Source: a virus. Taken from it: a DNA stretch of 64,000 bases. Made by a program: the position numbers and the translations under genes. Shown piece by piece: positions 23,478 to 32,309 of the stretch. Positions within the stretch are counted from its first letter, which is position 1; the number at the start of each line of letters is the position of its first letter. The notes beneath the pieces are model-generated. The model had not been told where the DNA came from and did no database searches. It was given only the letters and a program-made list of their open reading frames with translations. The DNA lies in the IMG/VR virus record IMGVR_UViG_3300028392_000030, positions 62,001 to 126,000 of that record; one strand, written 5' to 3'.

Positions 23478-24559
23478 ATGGCTTAAAGATTCCGTTCACT
23501 GGTCTCAAAAAGCAGTATAACACACTACGAACAGAAATACTGGATGTTACAGATGAAGTCCTGCGTAGTGGACAACTCATGCAGGGCAATTATACCGCTG
23601 AGTTTGAAGCGTGGTTGGCCAAACGAAATCATTCTAGTTATGCCGTAACTTGTCACTCAGGTAGTCAAGCATTAGAAATAATTGCTGAGTTTTATCGAGT
23701 CCAATCCAGTGTAAACCCACCCAGAGTAGTTGTTCCGTCAATGACCTATGTGGCCACGGCCAATGCATTTATACGTGCCGGGTGGGAAGTATACATTGCT
23801 GACACTGACTCGCACGGTATTTTAAACACGCAAAAGATACCACAGGATCTCAGTGTGCAGGCCACAGTGTTGGTTGGTCTATACGGTGCCGCAGTCAATG
23901 CCAATCAATTCTGGGCTACAGACCTTGTGATCGAAGATGGCGCCCAACATTGGCTCAGCAACAAGTGTGCTAGAATTGGTTCAGCCACAGCTATCAGTTT
24001 CGATCCAATGAAAAATCTCAATGCTTACGGCAATGGTGGTGCTGTGGTCACTGATGACCAAGCGTTAGCATGGTTTGCACGAGAGTGGATCAATAATGGC
24101 AAACCCGGACATGCCACGATAGGAACCAACAGTAGAATGAGTGAGACCGAGTGCGGCCAAATGATGGTCAAGACTCGTTACATAGATGCATGGCAACTGC
24201 GTCGTAAGACCATTGCGGCTTATTGGATAGAACGACTAAAGAAGTCCGGCATTAGAACACTAATCAATGACAGCAATTTTGAAACACATTGCTACCACAA
24301 GTTTGTTATCGATGTAGACAATCGTGACATCGTAGCACGTAACCTAGCCATCAAAGGTATCGAAACAAAGGTACATTACAAAGAGCCCTTGCACGAGTTG
24401 CCTGCTTATACTCGTTATCCCGGACCCGACCTGTTGAGTTCTGCCAGTGCCCTGGCACGTAGAGTATTGAGTTTGCCTATCTATCCCGAGCTAACGGATC
24501 TAGAAGTTGAATACGTTATTGATGCTGTGTTAGATTGCGCTTCAGCAAAGCATAGCTAG
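23474..24559 (+). CDS. DegT/DnrJ/EryC1/StrS-family aminotransferase
   Basis: The best start is TTG 23474, with GGAGG five bases upstream and TTGA overlap with the previous stop. The roughly 361-residue protein begins NGLKIPFTGLKKQYNTL and has VTCHSGSQALEI, IEDGAQHWL, and ISFDPMKNLNAYGNGGAVVTD containing the PLP lysine. These enzymes transfer an amino group from glutamate to a keto-sugar (StsC and DesV types). Location directly after an amidinotransferase is reminiscent of guanidino-cyclitol pathways. The last 44 bases overlap the convergent minus-strand gene. Confidence 0.9.
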   Translation: MNGLKIPFTGLKKQYNTLRTEILDVTDEVLRSGQLMQGNYTAEFEAWLAKRNHSSYAVTCHSGSQALEIIAEFYRVQSSVNPPRVVVPSMTYVATANAFIRAGWEVYIADTDSHGILNTQKIPQDLSVQATVLVGLYGAAVNANQFWATDLVIEDGAQHWLSNKCARIGSATAISFDPMKNLNAYGNGGAVVTDDQALAWFAREWINNGKPGHATIGTNSRMSETECGQMMVKTRYIDAWQLRRKTIAAYWIERLKKSGIRTLINDSNFETHCYHKFVIDVDNRDIVARNLAIKGIETKVHYKEPLHELPAYTRYPGPDLLSSASALARRVLSLPIYPELTDLEVEYVIDAVLDCASAKHS

Positions 24560-26318
24560 CCAACCAGGCCCAGTCGTAGCTCTTTTTAAGCTCGGCAAAA
24601 TCTCCACCAACCGCATCATAATACTCAAGAGCATCTTGGGCACCTATACTGCTCCACTGAGCATTGGCTCCTTCACCATTGGTGCACCAACGATTGAGTC
24701 TATATTGACTTTCAACGTCATCGCTACTTTTTAACTTTAACACTTCACGGAACGCCGTGCGCCACGCCATCCATGGTGTATCGGCGTATTCAGCTGTGCC
24801 GCTTAATACAGGAACTACTTCATGGGCGCTATCCAATGTAAAGTCTAGACCTACACCAGTATTGCTCAATACCAATTCTCGATTATAAGCAATCATTGCC
24901 TGGTGACCGTATGTCAGACCATTGGTAGGATTAAATGCGTGGAATATATAATGCTTGGGCTCCTGTAGTCGGTCTGGTTGCCATGCCCAATCAAACGTTG
25001 GATTTACTCGTAATTTAGCAAACACAGCAAAGAACCAAGGTGTTTGACTTAATTCTGCGGCTGCTTGGTATGCAGCAACACGACCGTTGACGCCGCTACT
25101 GCGATGCACCCTGTTTAGTAAATTGTAGGTCTCACTGTTAAGGTGTGTAAAGTTAACCTCGGCTCGTGGTTCTCCGTTGTCGATAAACACAATATCTAAA
25201 GGCTCGTCTGTTGACATATGACGCTGTGTGCGATCTATGTAGGGATAATCGTAAGCCTGCGTCTTTATATATGGAACTGCTGTCTTGGGCACAACGACTC
25301 GGCTGGCACCGGCGCTTAAAGGCACAATGGTCTTGGTCTTTTCTCGCCATAGCGGAACTGTAGGTATCTCCCCTACGCTATCGTCTGTGCTGAACACTGC
25401 CAGTGGACCTGGCCAGTCCATAGTTTTAATTGCCGCCACATGAGTATCATATGTATGTTGTATAACGGGCAAGGGTCTGCGTGGCACACCAGGACCAACA
25501 AAGTTTACATCATACCAATCCAACAGTTCAAATTGTCCTATACGACGTTTAAAGCTGGGCACATGCATATAGAATGTATCACCAAACTTTTCTCCAGAAC
25601 TGGCAAATACATGTAACATGGTATTTTGCCATAGCTCTGGATGCCAGCTAAAATCAAACGTGGTATAATCACAACAGCTACTTACAATCCAAATATACTC
25701 GTGTTCCGAAGTATTGGCAATTCTAGTTAGGATATCTTTGTAGTTGTCAAAGTAACGCACAGTGGCAACAACACCTGGCACTTGGCCAGCATTGCCATCC
25801 ATATGGTTAATTTCAACTATGGGCGTTGCGTTTGATTTAGCACTGCCCTTGACTTGATCGCAAAATTTTAAATCTGTTGCTCCAGGTAAAATATACTGTG
25901 GGCCACCGGTACGTTGATGCTGTGTGCCAAATTGGTATATGTAACCGGGTTCAGTAGGGTCCGGGTGCCACGACCAATCAAAACTGCCGGTATCAAAGTT
26001 GTCAGGAACTTTCCACGAATATAAATCCGGCAGTCGTTTTAGTATCGAGTCTTTTCTGTAGTTAGTTTCTGTATAGCCCGATTTAGGAACTAGATATGTT
26101 TCTGCATCCTTTTGCCACTGACTAGGCCATGCATGACGTTGGTGCGATTCCCAGGGCACAGGCTCATATAAAAAATCAAACTCTGTATAGTCAGTTAAAT
26201 AGTTGGTCCACCAAAAATACCTAGTACGACTCAACTCCCTAGCATGATCAATACTATCAGCCTGTTGCTCATGAGCAAATCGATTTGGTTTTGTTCCAGA
26301 ATAAAATACGTCAAACAT
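24516..26318 (-). CDS. Repeat-built glycosyltransferase-like protein, 600 aa
   Basis: The protein contains at least three copies of a unit with an aromatic strand, then TxFD[FW]xWxPxxW: RYFWWTNYLTDYTEFDFLYEP, HEYIWIVSSCCDYTTFDFSWHP and TPWFFAVFAKLRVNPTFDWA. A further SFDWSWHPDPTEPGYIYQFG block is related. The C-terminal WMAWRTAFREVLKL is shared with the DGDN-containing protein at 45009-45941 (FHAWRAGFREGVKM). I infer a tandem array of degenerate GT-A-like units. The gene is antisense inside a plus-strand operon; its ATG overlaps the ATG of the divergent gene. Confidence 0.6.
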   Translation of the reverse strand: MFDVFYSGTKPNRFAHEQQADSIDHARELSRTRYFWWTNYLTDYTEFDFLYEPVPWESHQRHAWPSQWQKDAETYLVPKSGYTETNYRKDSILKRLPDLYSWKVPDNFDTGSFDWSWHPDPTEPGYIYQFGTQHQRTGGPQYILPGATDLKFCDQVKGSAKSNATPIVEINHMDGNAGQVPGVVATVRYFDNYKDILTRIANTSEHEYIWIVSSCCDYTTFDFSWHPELWQNTMLHVFASSGEKFGDTFYMHVPSFKRRIGQFELLDWYDVNFVGPGVPRRPLPVIQHTYDTHVAAIKTMDWPGPLAVFSTDDSVGEIPTVPLWREKTKTIVPLSAGASRVVVPKTAVPYIKTQAYDYPYIDRTQRHMSTDEPLDIVFIDNGEPRAEVNFTHLNSETYNLLNRVHRSSGVNGRVAAYQAAAELSQTPWFFAVFAKLRVNPTFDWAWQPDRLQEPKHYIFHAFNPTNGLTYGHQAMIAYNRELVLSNTGVGLDFTLDSAHEVVPVLSGTAEYADTPWMAWRTAFREVLKLKSSDDVESQYRLNRWCTNGEGANAQWSSIGAQDALEYYDAVGGDFAELKKSYDWAWLASYALLKRNLTQHQ

Positions 26319-27435
26319 GATTAGAATAGATGAAATTTACAACCATACATTTTGGCCTTGGTTTAGAGACAACCGGCCCGGAACCAGACTGTTCTTTTGT
26401 GATCCACCTGGCAATACCAGCCCAGACGCTTTATTTAACTTGGGCACAGACAGCATAGTAGAAAACGACTATGTGTTTATGCATGATCAAGAACCGATAC
26501 ATTTGGATACGTTTGAGTCATTATTCAATGAGGTAATGAGGAGAAATACCGATGTTTGGTGGCCAAATAAACCAACTCCTTTTGGGCACATTGTAGTAAG
26601 CGAACGCGGCGAGTATGTGGAAGAACTTTGTAAAAAATATGAGTGGACTCCGCATTATTATTTCTATCACGGGTGGGCATGTTTGGATTGGTTTCGCGGG
26701 TATGACCGAACATTTTTAATTGCCAGAGCACGTGATCGTCGGCCTACTAGAACTTTCATGAGTCCCAATCGTATTGTGGCAGGCAAGCGTGATCATCGTG
26801 TGTTGTTTTTATACAATGTCTTTAAACAAGGACTAGGAAACAATCATATTAGCGCACCCAGGATATGCCAATACGAACGTGTGGATATATCTAGTATAGC
26901 ACAAAAATATAAGAATGTATACCAGGACATTGCCGATGTGTTTGATCGTGCAGAACTTCCTAGACTATTTGCCGGAGAAGCTCAACAGGAAATGCACAGT
27001 TATCAATTGGGTAATTTTGTTGAGGCTCAAGATAGTTTAGTATATGTGCCAACCGAAACTGTTTACTTTGGGCGTAGGACTCATTTGACTGAAAAGACAT
27101 TCAAGGCCATAGCGTTGGAAATGCCGTTTGTGTTGGTAGCTCCGGCAGAGAGTTTGAGTTATCTTAGAGAATATGGCTTTCGAACATTTGCAGATGTATT
27201 TGATGAAAGCTATGACATCGAAACTGATGATATTCGCCGCATTGAAAAAGTTACACAGTTACTAAAAGACTTAAATAATTTGTCTCTGGCAGAAAGACAA
27301 CGAATACATCAGGCCTGTTTGCCCATAGTTGAGCATAATTATAATCATTTTTATTCAGGTGCATTTGCTAATCGATTATGGACGGAATTAAATCAAATGT
27401 TAACAAAATTTACCATACAAAAAGGACCACAATGA
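26317..27435 (+). CDS. GT10/GT-B-like glycosyltransferase paralogue
   Basis: The 372-residue protein has ETVYFGRRTHLTEKTFKAI followed by LREYGFRTFADVFDESYD, the strongest form of the EKxFK...GFxTF...DESYD signature found in four proteins here. The sequence resembles fucosyltransferase/exostosin-type C-terminal lobes. The N-terminus (MIRIDEIYNHTFWPWFRD) starts at an ATG that overlaps, on the opposite strand, the start of the 600-aa gene. The stop overlaps the next start. Confidence 0.65.
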   Translation: MIRIDEIYNHTFWPWFRDNRPGTRLFFCDPPGNTSPDALFNLGTDSIVENDYVFMHDQEPIHLDTFESLFNEVMRRNTDVWWPNKPTPFGHIVVSERGEYVEELCKKYEWTPHYYFYHGWACLDWFRGYDRTFLIARARDRRPTRTFMSPNRIVAGKRDHRVLFLYNVFKQGLGNNHISAPRICQYERVDISSIAQKYKNVYQDIADVFDRAELPRLFAGEAQQEMHSYQLGNFVEAQDSLVYVPTETVYFGRRTHLTEKTFKAIALEMPFVLVAPAESLSYLREYGFRTFADVFDESYDIETDDIRRIEKVTQLLKDLNNLSLAERQRIHQACLPIVEHNYNHFYSGAFANRLWTELNQMLTKFTIQKGPQ

Positions 27436-28451
27436 TCAGCAGTTATACCAGTTGGCAACCACTTGAAGAAGTCATAGTAGGACGAGCCTATACTCCAGAC
27501 TATTTTGATTTTATTGACAACGCACAAGTGCGTAATCAGTTACAACAAATATTAGCCGAGACTGATGAAGATCTTAACAACCTCCAACGCACTATAGAAC
27601 AATACGGTGCAAAGGTCCTTAGACCTACACTGATGTCCAAACAAAATTTTGAACGCCTACAGATTACCGACGACGGTGCACCGTTGCCGCCGCTGACTCC
27701 AAGAGATTGGCAAATTAGTTTAGGACAAAAATTATTGCGTGTCCTTGAAATGCAGGAACTAGACGAAATTTGCGACAAATACTCAGACCAAGTTGTTAAC
27801 CCGCACAAAAACAATTATGATTCAGACTGTATCTTAAACGGCGCCAGTGCCAGTTGTATTGTGCGTGTAGGACGTGATGTGTTCTTTGACAACAGTGATT
27901 ACTTGCGACCCGAGCAAACACGCTGGATCGTAGATAACGTATTAGGACCAGACTATCGCATACACGAAGCTGTGACAGATGGTCACGGTGATGCTGTATT
28001 TGCTATCCTTAAGCCCGGAGTTATATTAAGCAGCAAACACGACATGCATTTACACTTAGCCGAGGACTTTCCGGGTTGGGAAGTTTGTAAAGTTTGGGAT
28101 TCAAGCATCTGGGCTGCAATGGAAGTGGGCAAATTTAAATACACTGCCAATCCTGGCGCTTGGTATGTTCAGGGACAAACTCCTACAGCAGAGTTTACCA
28201 GTTTTGTAGATACCTACTTGAACAAATGGACAGGGTTTGTAGCCGAAACAGTGTTTGATGTCAACTGTTTGGTACTGGATGAAGAAAATGTTATCTTCAG
28301 TGCGTATAATAAACCCGTGTTTGATTTTTGTAAAAAGCACCGAATCAATCCTATCATAAGTGAACTACGACACAGTTACTTTTGGGATGGTGGTATCAGT
28401 TGTTGCACACAAGACCTGCGACGCAGAGGCGGATTAGAAACTTATCTATGA
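27432..28451 (+). CDS. Glycine/inosamine amidinotransferase-like protein, third paralogue
   Basis: I start at ATG 27432, preceded by AAAGGA and overlapping the previous TGA, giving 339 residues (MISSYTSWQPLEEVIVGRAY). The family residues are TDGHGDAVF with His184, and WDGGISCCTQD in which Cys324 aligns with the nucleophile of the other copies. The His before the Cys is replaced by Ser (SC rather than HC), a difference that may change acceptor choice. It is coupled to the downstream radical SAM gene (ATGA). Confidence 0.85.
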   Translation: MISSYTSWQPLEEVIVGRAYTPDYFDFIDNAQVRNQLQQILAETDEDLNNLQRTIEQYGAKVLRPTLMSKQNFERLQITDDGAPLPPLTPRDWQISLGQKLLRVLEMQELDEICDKYSDQVVNPHKNNYDSDCILNGASASCIVRVGRDVFFDNSDYLRPEQTRWIVDNVLGPDYRIHEAVTDGHGDAVFAILKPGVILSSKHDMHLHLAEDFPGWEVCKVWDSSIWAAMEVGKFKYTANPGAWYVQGQTPTAEFTSFVDTYLNKWTGFVAETVFDVNCLVLDEENVIFSAYNKPVFDFCKKHRINPIISELRHSYFWDGGISCCTQDLRRRGGLETYL

Positions 28452-29695
28452 CCGTCGACAAGTTATATGCGACATATGGAGAAAAGATGTGTCTTGCTCC
28501 ATTTGTCAATAGCTTTTATTCTACCTGCGGAGTAGTCGATCCAGACCAAACTGTTGCAAACTTTGTGCGTCCTTGTAGTGTTATACAGGCTGGTCCTGAA
28601 TGGAACGTTCAAGATTCGAACATTACTGCGACAAGAAATACTCGGGTTTGGAAAGACCTACGTCAATCTTTTTTAGATGGCCGTATGCCTATGTCATGTG
28701 GCACATGTATCAACGCAGAACGAGTAGGAGCAAGTAGTCCCAGACAACTCAATAACGCATATCTGTTTGAGCATTTAGATATAGATATACTGGAAGAAGT
28801 TCAACGTATAGTTGACGCAGAGTTAACGGCCAACAGCATATATGCATTGGACTACATGCCCAGTAACTACTGTAATTATGCTTGTGTGATGTGTTATTCA
28901 GGCGCCAGTAGTCAACGATATACATTTGACCTTCAACAAGGAAGAAAAATAAAGTATGAAATCAACTCAGTTGATCATGACTTTTTTGATATAATTAAAG
29001 ACGTAAAGATCCTGGGCTTTACCGGCGGTGAAACTATCCTACAGCCCGAAGTCAATCGCTTAATTGATTATGTAATTGAACACGATTTAGCCAAGGACAT
29101 GATTATAACTATCTTAACTAATGCAAGTGACTTTCCTGACCGATTAGTTGAAAAGTTCAAACAGTTTAAACGAGTATTGTATACCGTAAGTATTGATGGT
29201 GTAGGTGCAGTGATAGAATATCAACGCCGCGGAGCACGATGGGACTCTATTGTAGAGAATGTAGCAAAGATACAAGCAAGTCCTGTCCACGAGGTAGTTA
29301 ATCATGTGGTCACTGCTGTTAATATACTCGGTGCCATGGACTTTGTTGATTGGTGCTATAGCAACAATTTAAAGTATACCAGTATCAGTCATGTGTTCCA
29401 AGAACATTTGGGCATCTGTGCCTTGCCACCTGAATTAAAAGCTGTGGCATTAGAAAGATTACATGCCGGCAGGAAACGGTACGAGCATTGGGCAATGCCG
29501 GAATATAGTAATCATGAAAAGGGCCATTATGTGCAGACTATAGATAGACTGATTAGCACTGTAGAAAGCATTGAGTTTAAACCTGCGGCATTAGCAAAGT
29601 TTATCGAGCATATTCGAACAGAAGACTCAGTCAGTAAACGACCACTTTGCAAAGTGGTTCCGGAATGGGCACCTTGGTTTAACTACAAACTTTAA
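28448..29695 (+). CDS. Radical SAM protein
   Basis: The 415-residue protein has CNYACVMC (C142, C146, C149) for the SAM cluster, then FTGGETILQPEV (GGET in place of GGEP), and N-terminal cysteines including MCLAPF, TCGVV, RPC and SCGTC that may form a second site. It is the last gene of the plus operon and overlaps the convergent carbamoyltransferase by 17 nt. It is diverged from the six minus-operon enzymes. An 18-bp palindrome lies near its 3' end. Confidence 0.88.
   Translation: MTVDKLYATYGEKMCLAPFVNSFYSTCGVVDPDQTVANFVRPCSVIQAGPEWNVQDSNITATRNTRVWKDLRQSFLDGRMPMSCGTCINAERVGASSPRQLNNAYLFEHLDIDILEEVQRIVDAELTANSIYALDYMPSNYCNYACVMCYSGASSQRYTFDLQQGRKIKYEINSVDHDFFDIIKDVKILGFTGGETILQPEVNRLIDYVIEHDLAKDMIITILTNASDFPDRLVEKFKQFKRVLYTVSIDGVGAVIEYQRRGARWDSIVENVAKIQASPVHEVVNHVVTAVNILGAMDFVDWCYSNNLKYTSISHVFQEHLGICALPPELKAVALERLHAGRKRYEHWAMPEYSNHEKGHYVQTIDRLISTVESIEFKPAALAKFIEHIRTEDSVSKRPLCKVVPEWAPWFNYKL
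29641..29658. repeat. 18-bp perfect palindrome near convergent operon ends
   Basis: ACCACTTTGCAAAGTGGT is its own reverse complement. It lies inside the radical SAM coding sequence, about 40 bp from its stop and 20 bp from the convergent stop. It could fold as a hairpin in either transcript or serve as a dimeric protein site; no T-tract follows it. Confidence 0.8.
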
Positions 29696-31157
29696 CGCCA
29701 TATAACTGTTCAAAACGATCAGCATCTGCTCTATCATTGACCATGGGCTCACCACGTATGTTCAAACTGGTGTTGAGCAACATAGGGCACCCTGTTAACA
29801 CATACCATTTTTCTAACAATTCTCTTATGCCCGAACCGTCTTTCGCCACAGTTTGCACTCGACTGGTGCCATCAACATGACATATAGCAGGAGTAAGGTC
29901 AGGCTGGCGACACTTAGCGACTGACTGCATATAAGGACTATGATGCCAACCCACTGGCATATCAAAATAGTCATTAGCCACCTCAGCCAATATGACCGGG
30001 GCAAACGGCCTAAACTGTTGTCTACGTTTGATCGCATTCACTTTCTCCTTGATCTCGCAGCCTCTAGGGTCTGCAAGGAGGCTACGGTTTCCAAGTGCGC
30101 GGGGGCCGAACTCGGCTCTTCCTGATGCCACTCCGACAATTTTGTCACTAAGAAGCCGGTCCAACAACTCATTAACAGGATAAACACCTGGAATGCAATG
30201 GCCGAGATAACTGTTGTGCCAGTTAATTCTACGCCCAAAAGCCAAAGCGGCAGCACCGAGACTGCTACCAGCGTCACCGGGGCAAGGCATAATCCAGATT
30301 TTGTCAAAGTAATCTCCTAACATACGGTTGGCTGTGCAATTTAAAGCCACCCCACCCATATATACCAGATTATGACTAAATTCAAAGTTTCTAGCACGAA
30401 TCATCACCTGCTTTATAAGATCCTCTGCTACTAATTGTCCAGCAGCTGCAATGTTTTCATTACTAGAACCCTTTAGAAAATCTGCACTCATACCTGTGTG
30501 GAAGTTTTGCTTTAGTCTTATATCACGATCGTTGGCAATCACATGCTTGCGCATGTCGTGATACCATGTGTTGCGACCCCAAGCAGCCATGCCCATGGTA
30601 ATGTATTCTTCGTCTAAGGGATGTAGGCCAACTCGTTCTGTGACAGCACTGTAGAACAACCCTATGCTGTGCGGATAAACCTGTCTCCATAATCTTTTAT
30701 ACCGAGCCACGCCTTTTCGATCATATTCTGCACCCCATATTGATATTGTGTCCCATTCGCCTATTGCATCTATTACTACCACTGTGGCATGATCAAACGG
30801 GCTTGTTTGAAAGCCTGCGGCAGCGTGGCTCAAATGATGATTAAAACTATGCACCTTTGTGGGTTCAATCTGTCCTCCCAGTTGCTTGTGCAGTATTTGC
30901 CGGGTAGTAAGTTTTGACCATTCAATGCCTTGACCTGCGTACCATTGTCTAAATTGTTTGTTCCAAGGACGTTCATAATAGGCCACAATCTCAGGACCAT
31001 ACTCTGCAACTTCGTCTAGCAAACCCTGACAAAAGTCAGCGTCATTTTTCCGTTTACTATAACGTTCTGAATGGCCGGCGAACAATATCTCGCCGCGAGG
31101 ATCGATCACTGTGGCCGCGGCGTCATGAAAGCCGGCACTAATACCTAGGATATTCAT
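29679..31157 (-). CDS. NodU/TobZ-family carbamoyltransferase
   Basis: The 492-residue protein starts MNILGISAGFHDAAATVID (Kae1/actin-like ATPase fold), has VHSFNHHLSHAAAGF with metal-binding His, GRAEFGPRALGNRSLLADPR and NTSLNIRGEP, all diagnostic of NodU/CmcH/TobZ O-carbamoyltransferases. These use carbamoyl phosphate and ATP to make carbamoyl-AMP and transfer the carbamoyl group to a sugar hydroxyl. It is the last gene of the 18.7-kb minus operon and overlaps the 33-aa gene stop (ATGA). Confidence 0.93.
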   Translation of the reverse strand: MNILGISAGFHDAAATVIDPRGEILFAGHSERYSKRKNDADFCQGLLDEVAEYGPEIVAYYERPWNKQFRQWYAGQGIEWSKLTTRQILHKQLGGQIEPTKVHSFNHHLSHAAAGFQTSPFDHATVVVIDAIGEWDTISIWGAEYDRKGVARYKRLWRQVYPHSIGLFYSAVTERVGLHPLDEEYITMGMAAWGRNTWYHDMRKHVIANDRDIRLKQNFHTGMSADFLKGSSNENIAAAGQLVAEDLIKQVMIRARNFEFSHNLVYMGGVALNCTANRMLGDYFDKIWIMPCPGDAGSSLGAAALAFGRRINWHNSYLGHCIPGVYPVNELLDRLLSDKIVGVASGRAEFGPRALGNRSLLADPRGCEIKEKVNAIKRRQQFRPFAPVILAEVANDYFDMPVGWHHSPYMQSVAKCRQPDLTPAICHVDGTSRVQTVAKDGSGIRELLEKWYVLTGCPMLLNTSLNIRGEPMVNDRADADRFEQLYGVKVCS

Positions 31158-31255
31158 TTGTAGATAAATGGATCTCGTTTACGTAGTTCTTTTAGCTTTT
31201 TACGATAGCGTATTTCTAGACGAATTCGATTGTATAAGTTTTTGATCCAGTTCAT
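31154..31255 (-). CDS. Small basic peptide, 33 aa
   Basis: A 34-codon frame exactly fills the gap between two operon genes: its ATG is one base after the upstream stop and its TGA overlaps the carbamoyltransferase ATG. The product begins MNWIKNLYNRIRLEIRYRKK and ends RKRDPFIYK, and is strongly basic and helical. I recognise similar short ORFs from aquatic phages. It could bind RNA or be a substrate of a modifying enzyme (inference). Confidence 0.65.
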   Translation of the reverse strand: MNWIKNLYNRIRLEIRYRKKLKELRKRDPFIYK

Positions 31256-31256
31256 G

Positions 31257-32309
31257 TCAGTTTCCTTGTTGTAATACTGCTATTTGTTGCGCCATATAGT
31301 CTGAATCGTTCCAACGATATGGATATGTAACTTCTGCATCGCTGGTGCGAATTGCTGTTACATTGAGTCGTGTATTTAACTGGGTCCATATGTCATGATA
31401 ATCTTCTGTGCCAAAACTTTTGAGCAATTTAACTTGACCTACTTGTGGATGTCCAATAGTAAGAGACTTGTCCTCTGGATCAAACCCATTGTTGATTAAC
31501 CAAGTTCTAAAATTGGTCAAGTTACGAGTTTGCCACGGCGCACCAGCTGGATTTTGCGCCCATTCTATATCAAAGTCCCCAGCAGCTTCTGTTTGTGGTT
31601 TTAAGGTTGATGTAGTCAATGAGTCTGTGCGATGCTCAGGGTTGTAATGAGCTTCGTCGACAAATACTTCCCAATGATGTTTGCCCACTGCTTTGTTGAC
31701 TCCTACAAATACCCCGCCGGTTGGTCGGTTGATACTTTCTATGCCAAACAGTTCATAATCATCGTCGTCTAACACAAAGCGTGGACTGTTTAACCAGCAC
31801 ATGAGTTGACTAGGTCGCATCCATTCTGGTGCGGTGTGTTTTTTATTCCAACTCTGGGCCCAACTTTCAAACTCATGACACAGTCCATTTAGTTGCCTGA
31901 TATGCCAGCGTGTTTCACTGTTGGCCTTTGTATAAAATGGGCTCATTTTTCCGCTGACGCCTTGAAGGTCTTCGAAATAACTGTGTAGTCGATTAAAACG
32001 GTCGTGAACAATTTTGCGATTATTATCTAACACTGAGTCTAGTGTAAAGTGATCATCAATTTGATATCCTATGTTTTCAGCATTAATAGCCAAAATACTG
32101 GCATTAATTTGATCTATTAAATAATTACCGTTACGAACACTGTCAGCAAACCCAAAAAAACAGTAGTTCTTTTCCAAGTGATAGTTGTTGGCAACAAGCG
32201 TGTTTAGGCTGGCCAACCATTTGCGACTTAAACTGGAGTCGTATACATCTACGTATACCGTTAGATCTTCTAGGTCTATTTCTACTACATCAAGTAACAA
32301 TCGATTCAT
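31257..32309 (-). CDS. Hypothetical protein, 350 aa
   Basis: I prefer ATG 32309 (MNRLLLDVVEIDLEDLTVYVD) over a GTG at 32336. The protein is acidic with many Asp, Trp and Asn residues. It has VLDDDDYELFGIES followed by GGVFVGVNKAVGKHHWEVFVDE in the second half, which looks like a beta-rich domain. No motif I know is present. It lies between a radical SAM gene and the carbamoyltransferase and overlaps the former by 20 nt. Confidence 0.65.
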   Translation of the reverse strand: MNRLLLDVVEIDLEDLTVYVDVYDSSLSRKWLASLNTLVANNYHLEKNYCFFGFADSVRNGNYLIDQINASILAINAENIGYQIDDHFTLDSVLDNNRKIVHDRFNRLHSYFEDLQGVSGKMSPFYTKANSETRWHIRQLNGLCHEFESWAQSWNKKHTAPEWMRPSQLMCWLNSPRFVLDDDDYELFGIESINRPTGGVFVGVNKAVGKHHWEVFVDEAHYNPEHRTDSLTTSTLKPQTEAAGDFDIEWAQNPAGAPWQTRNLTNFRTWLINNGFDPEDKSLTIGHPQVGQVKLLKSFGTEDYHDIWTQLNTRLNVTAIRTSDAEVTYPYRWNDSDYMAQQIAVLQQGN

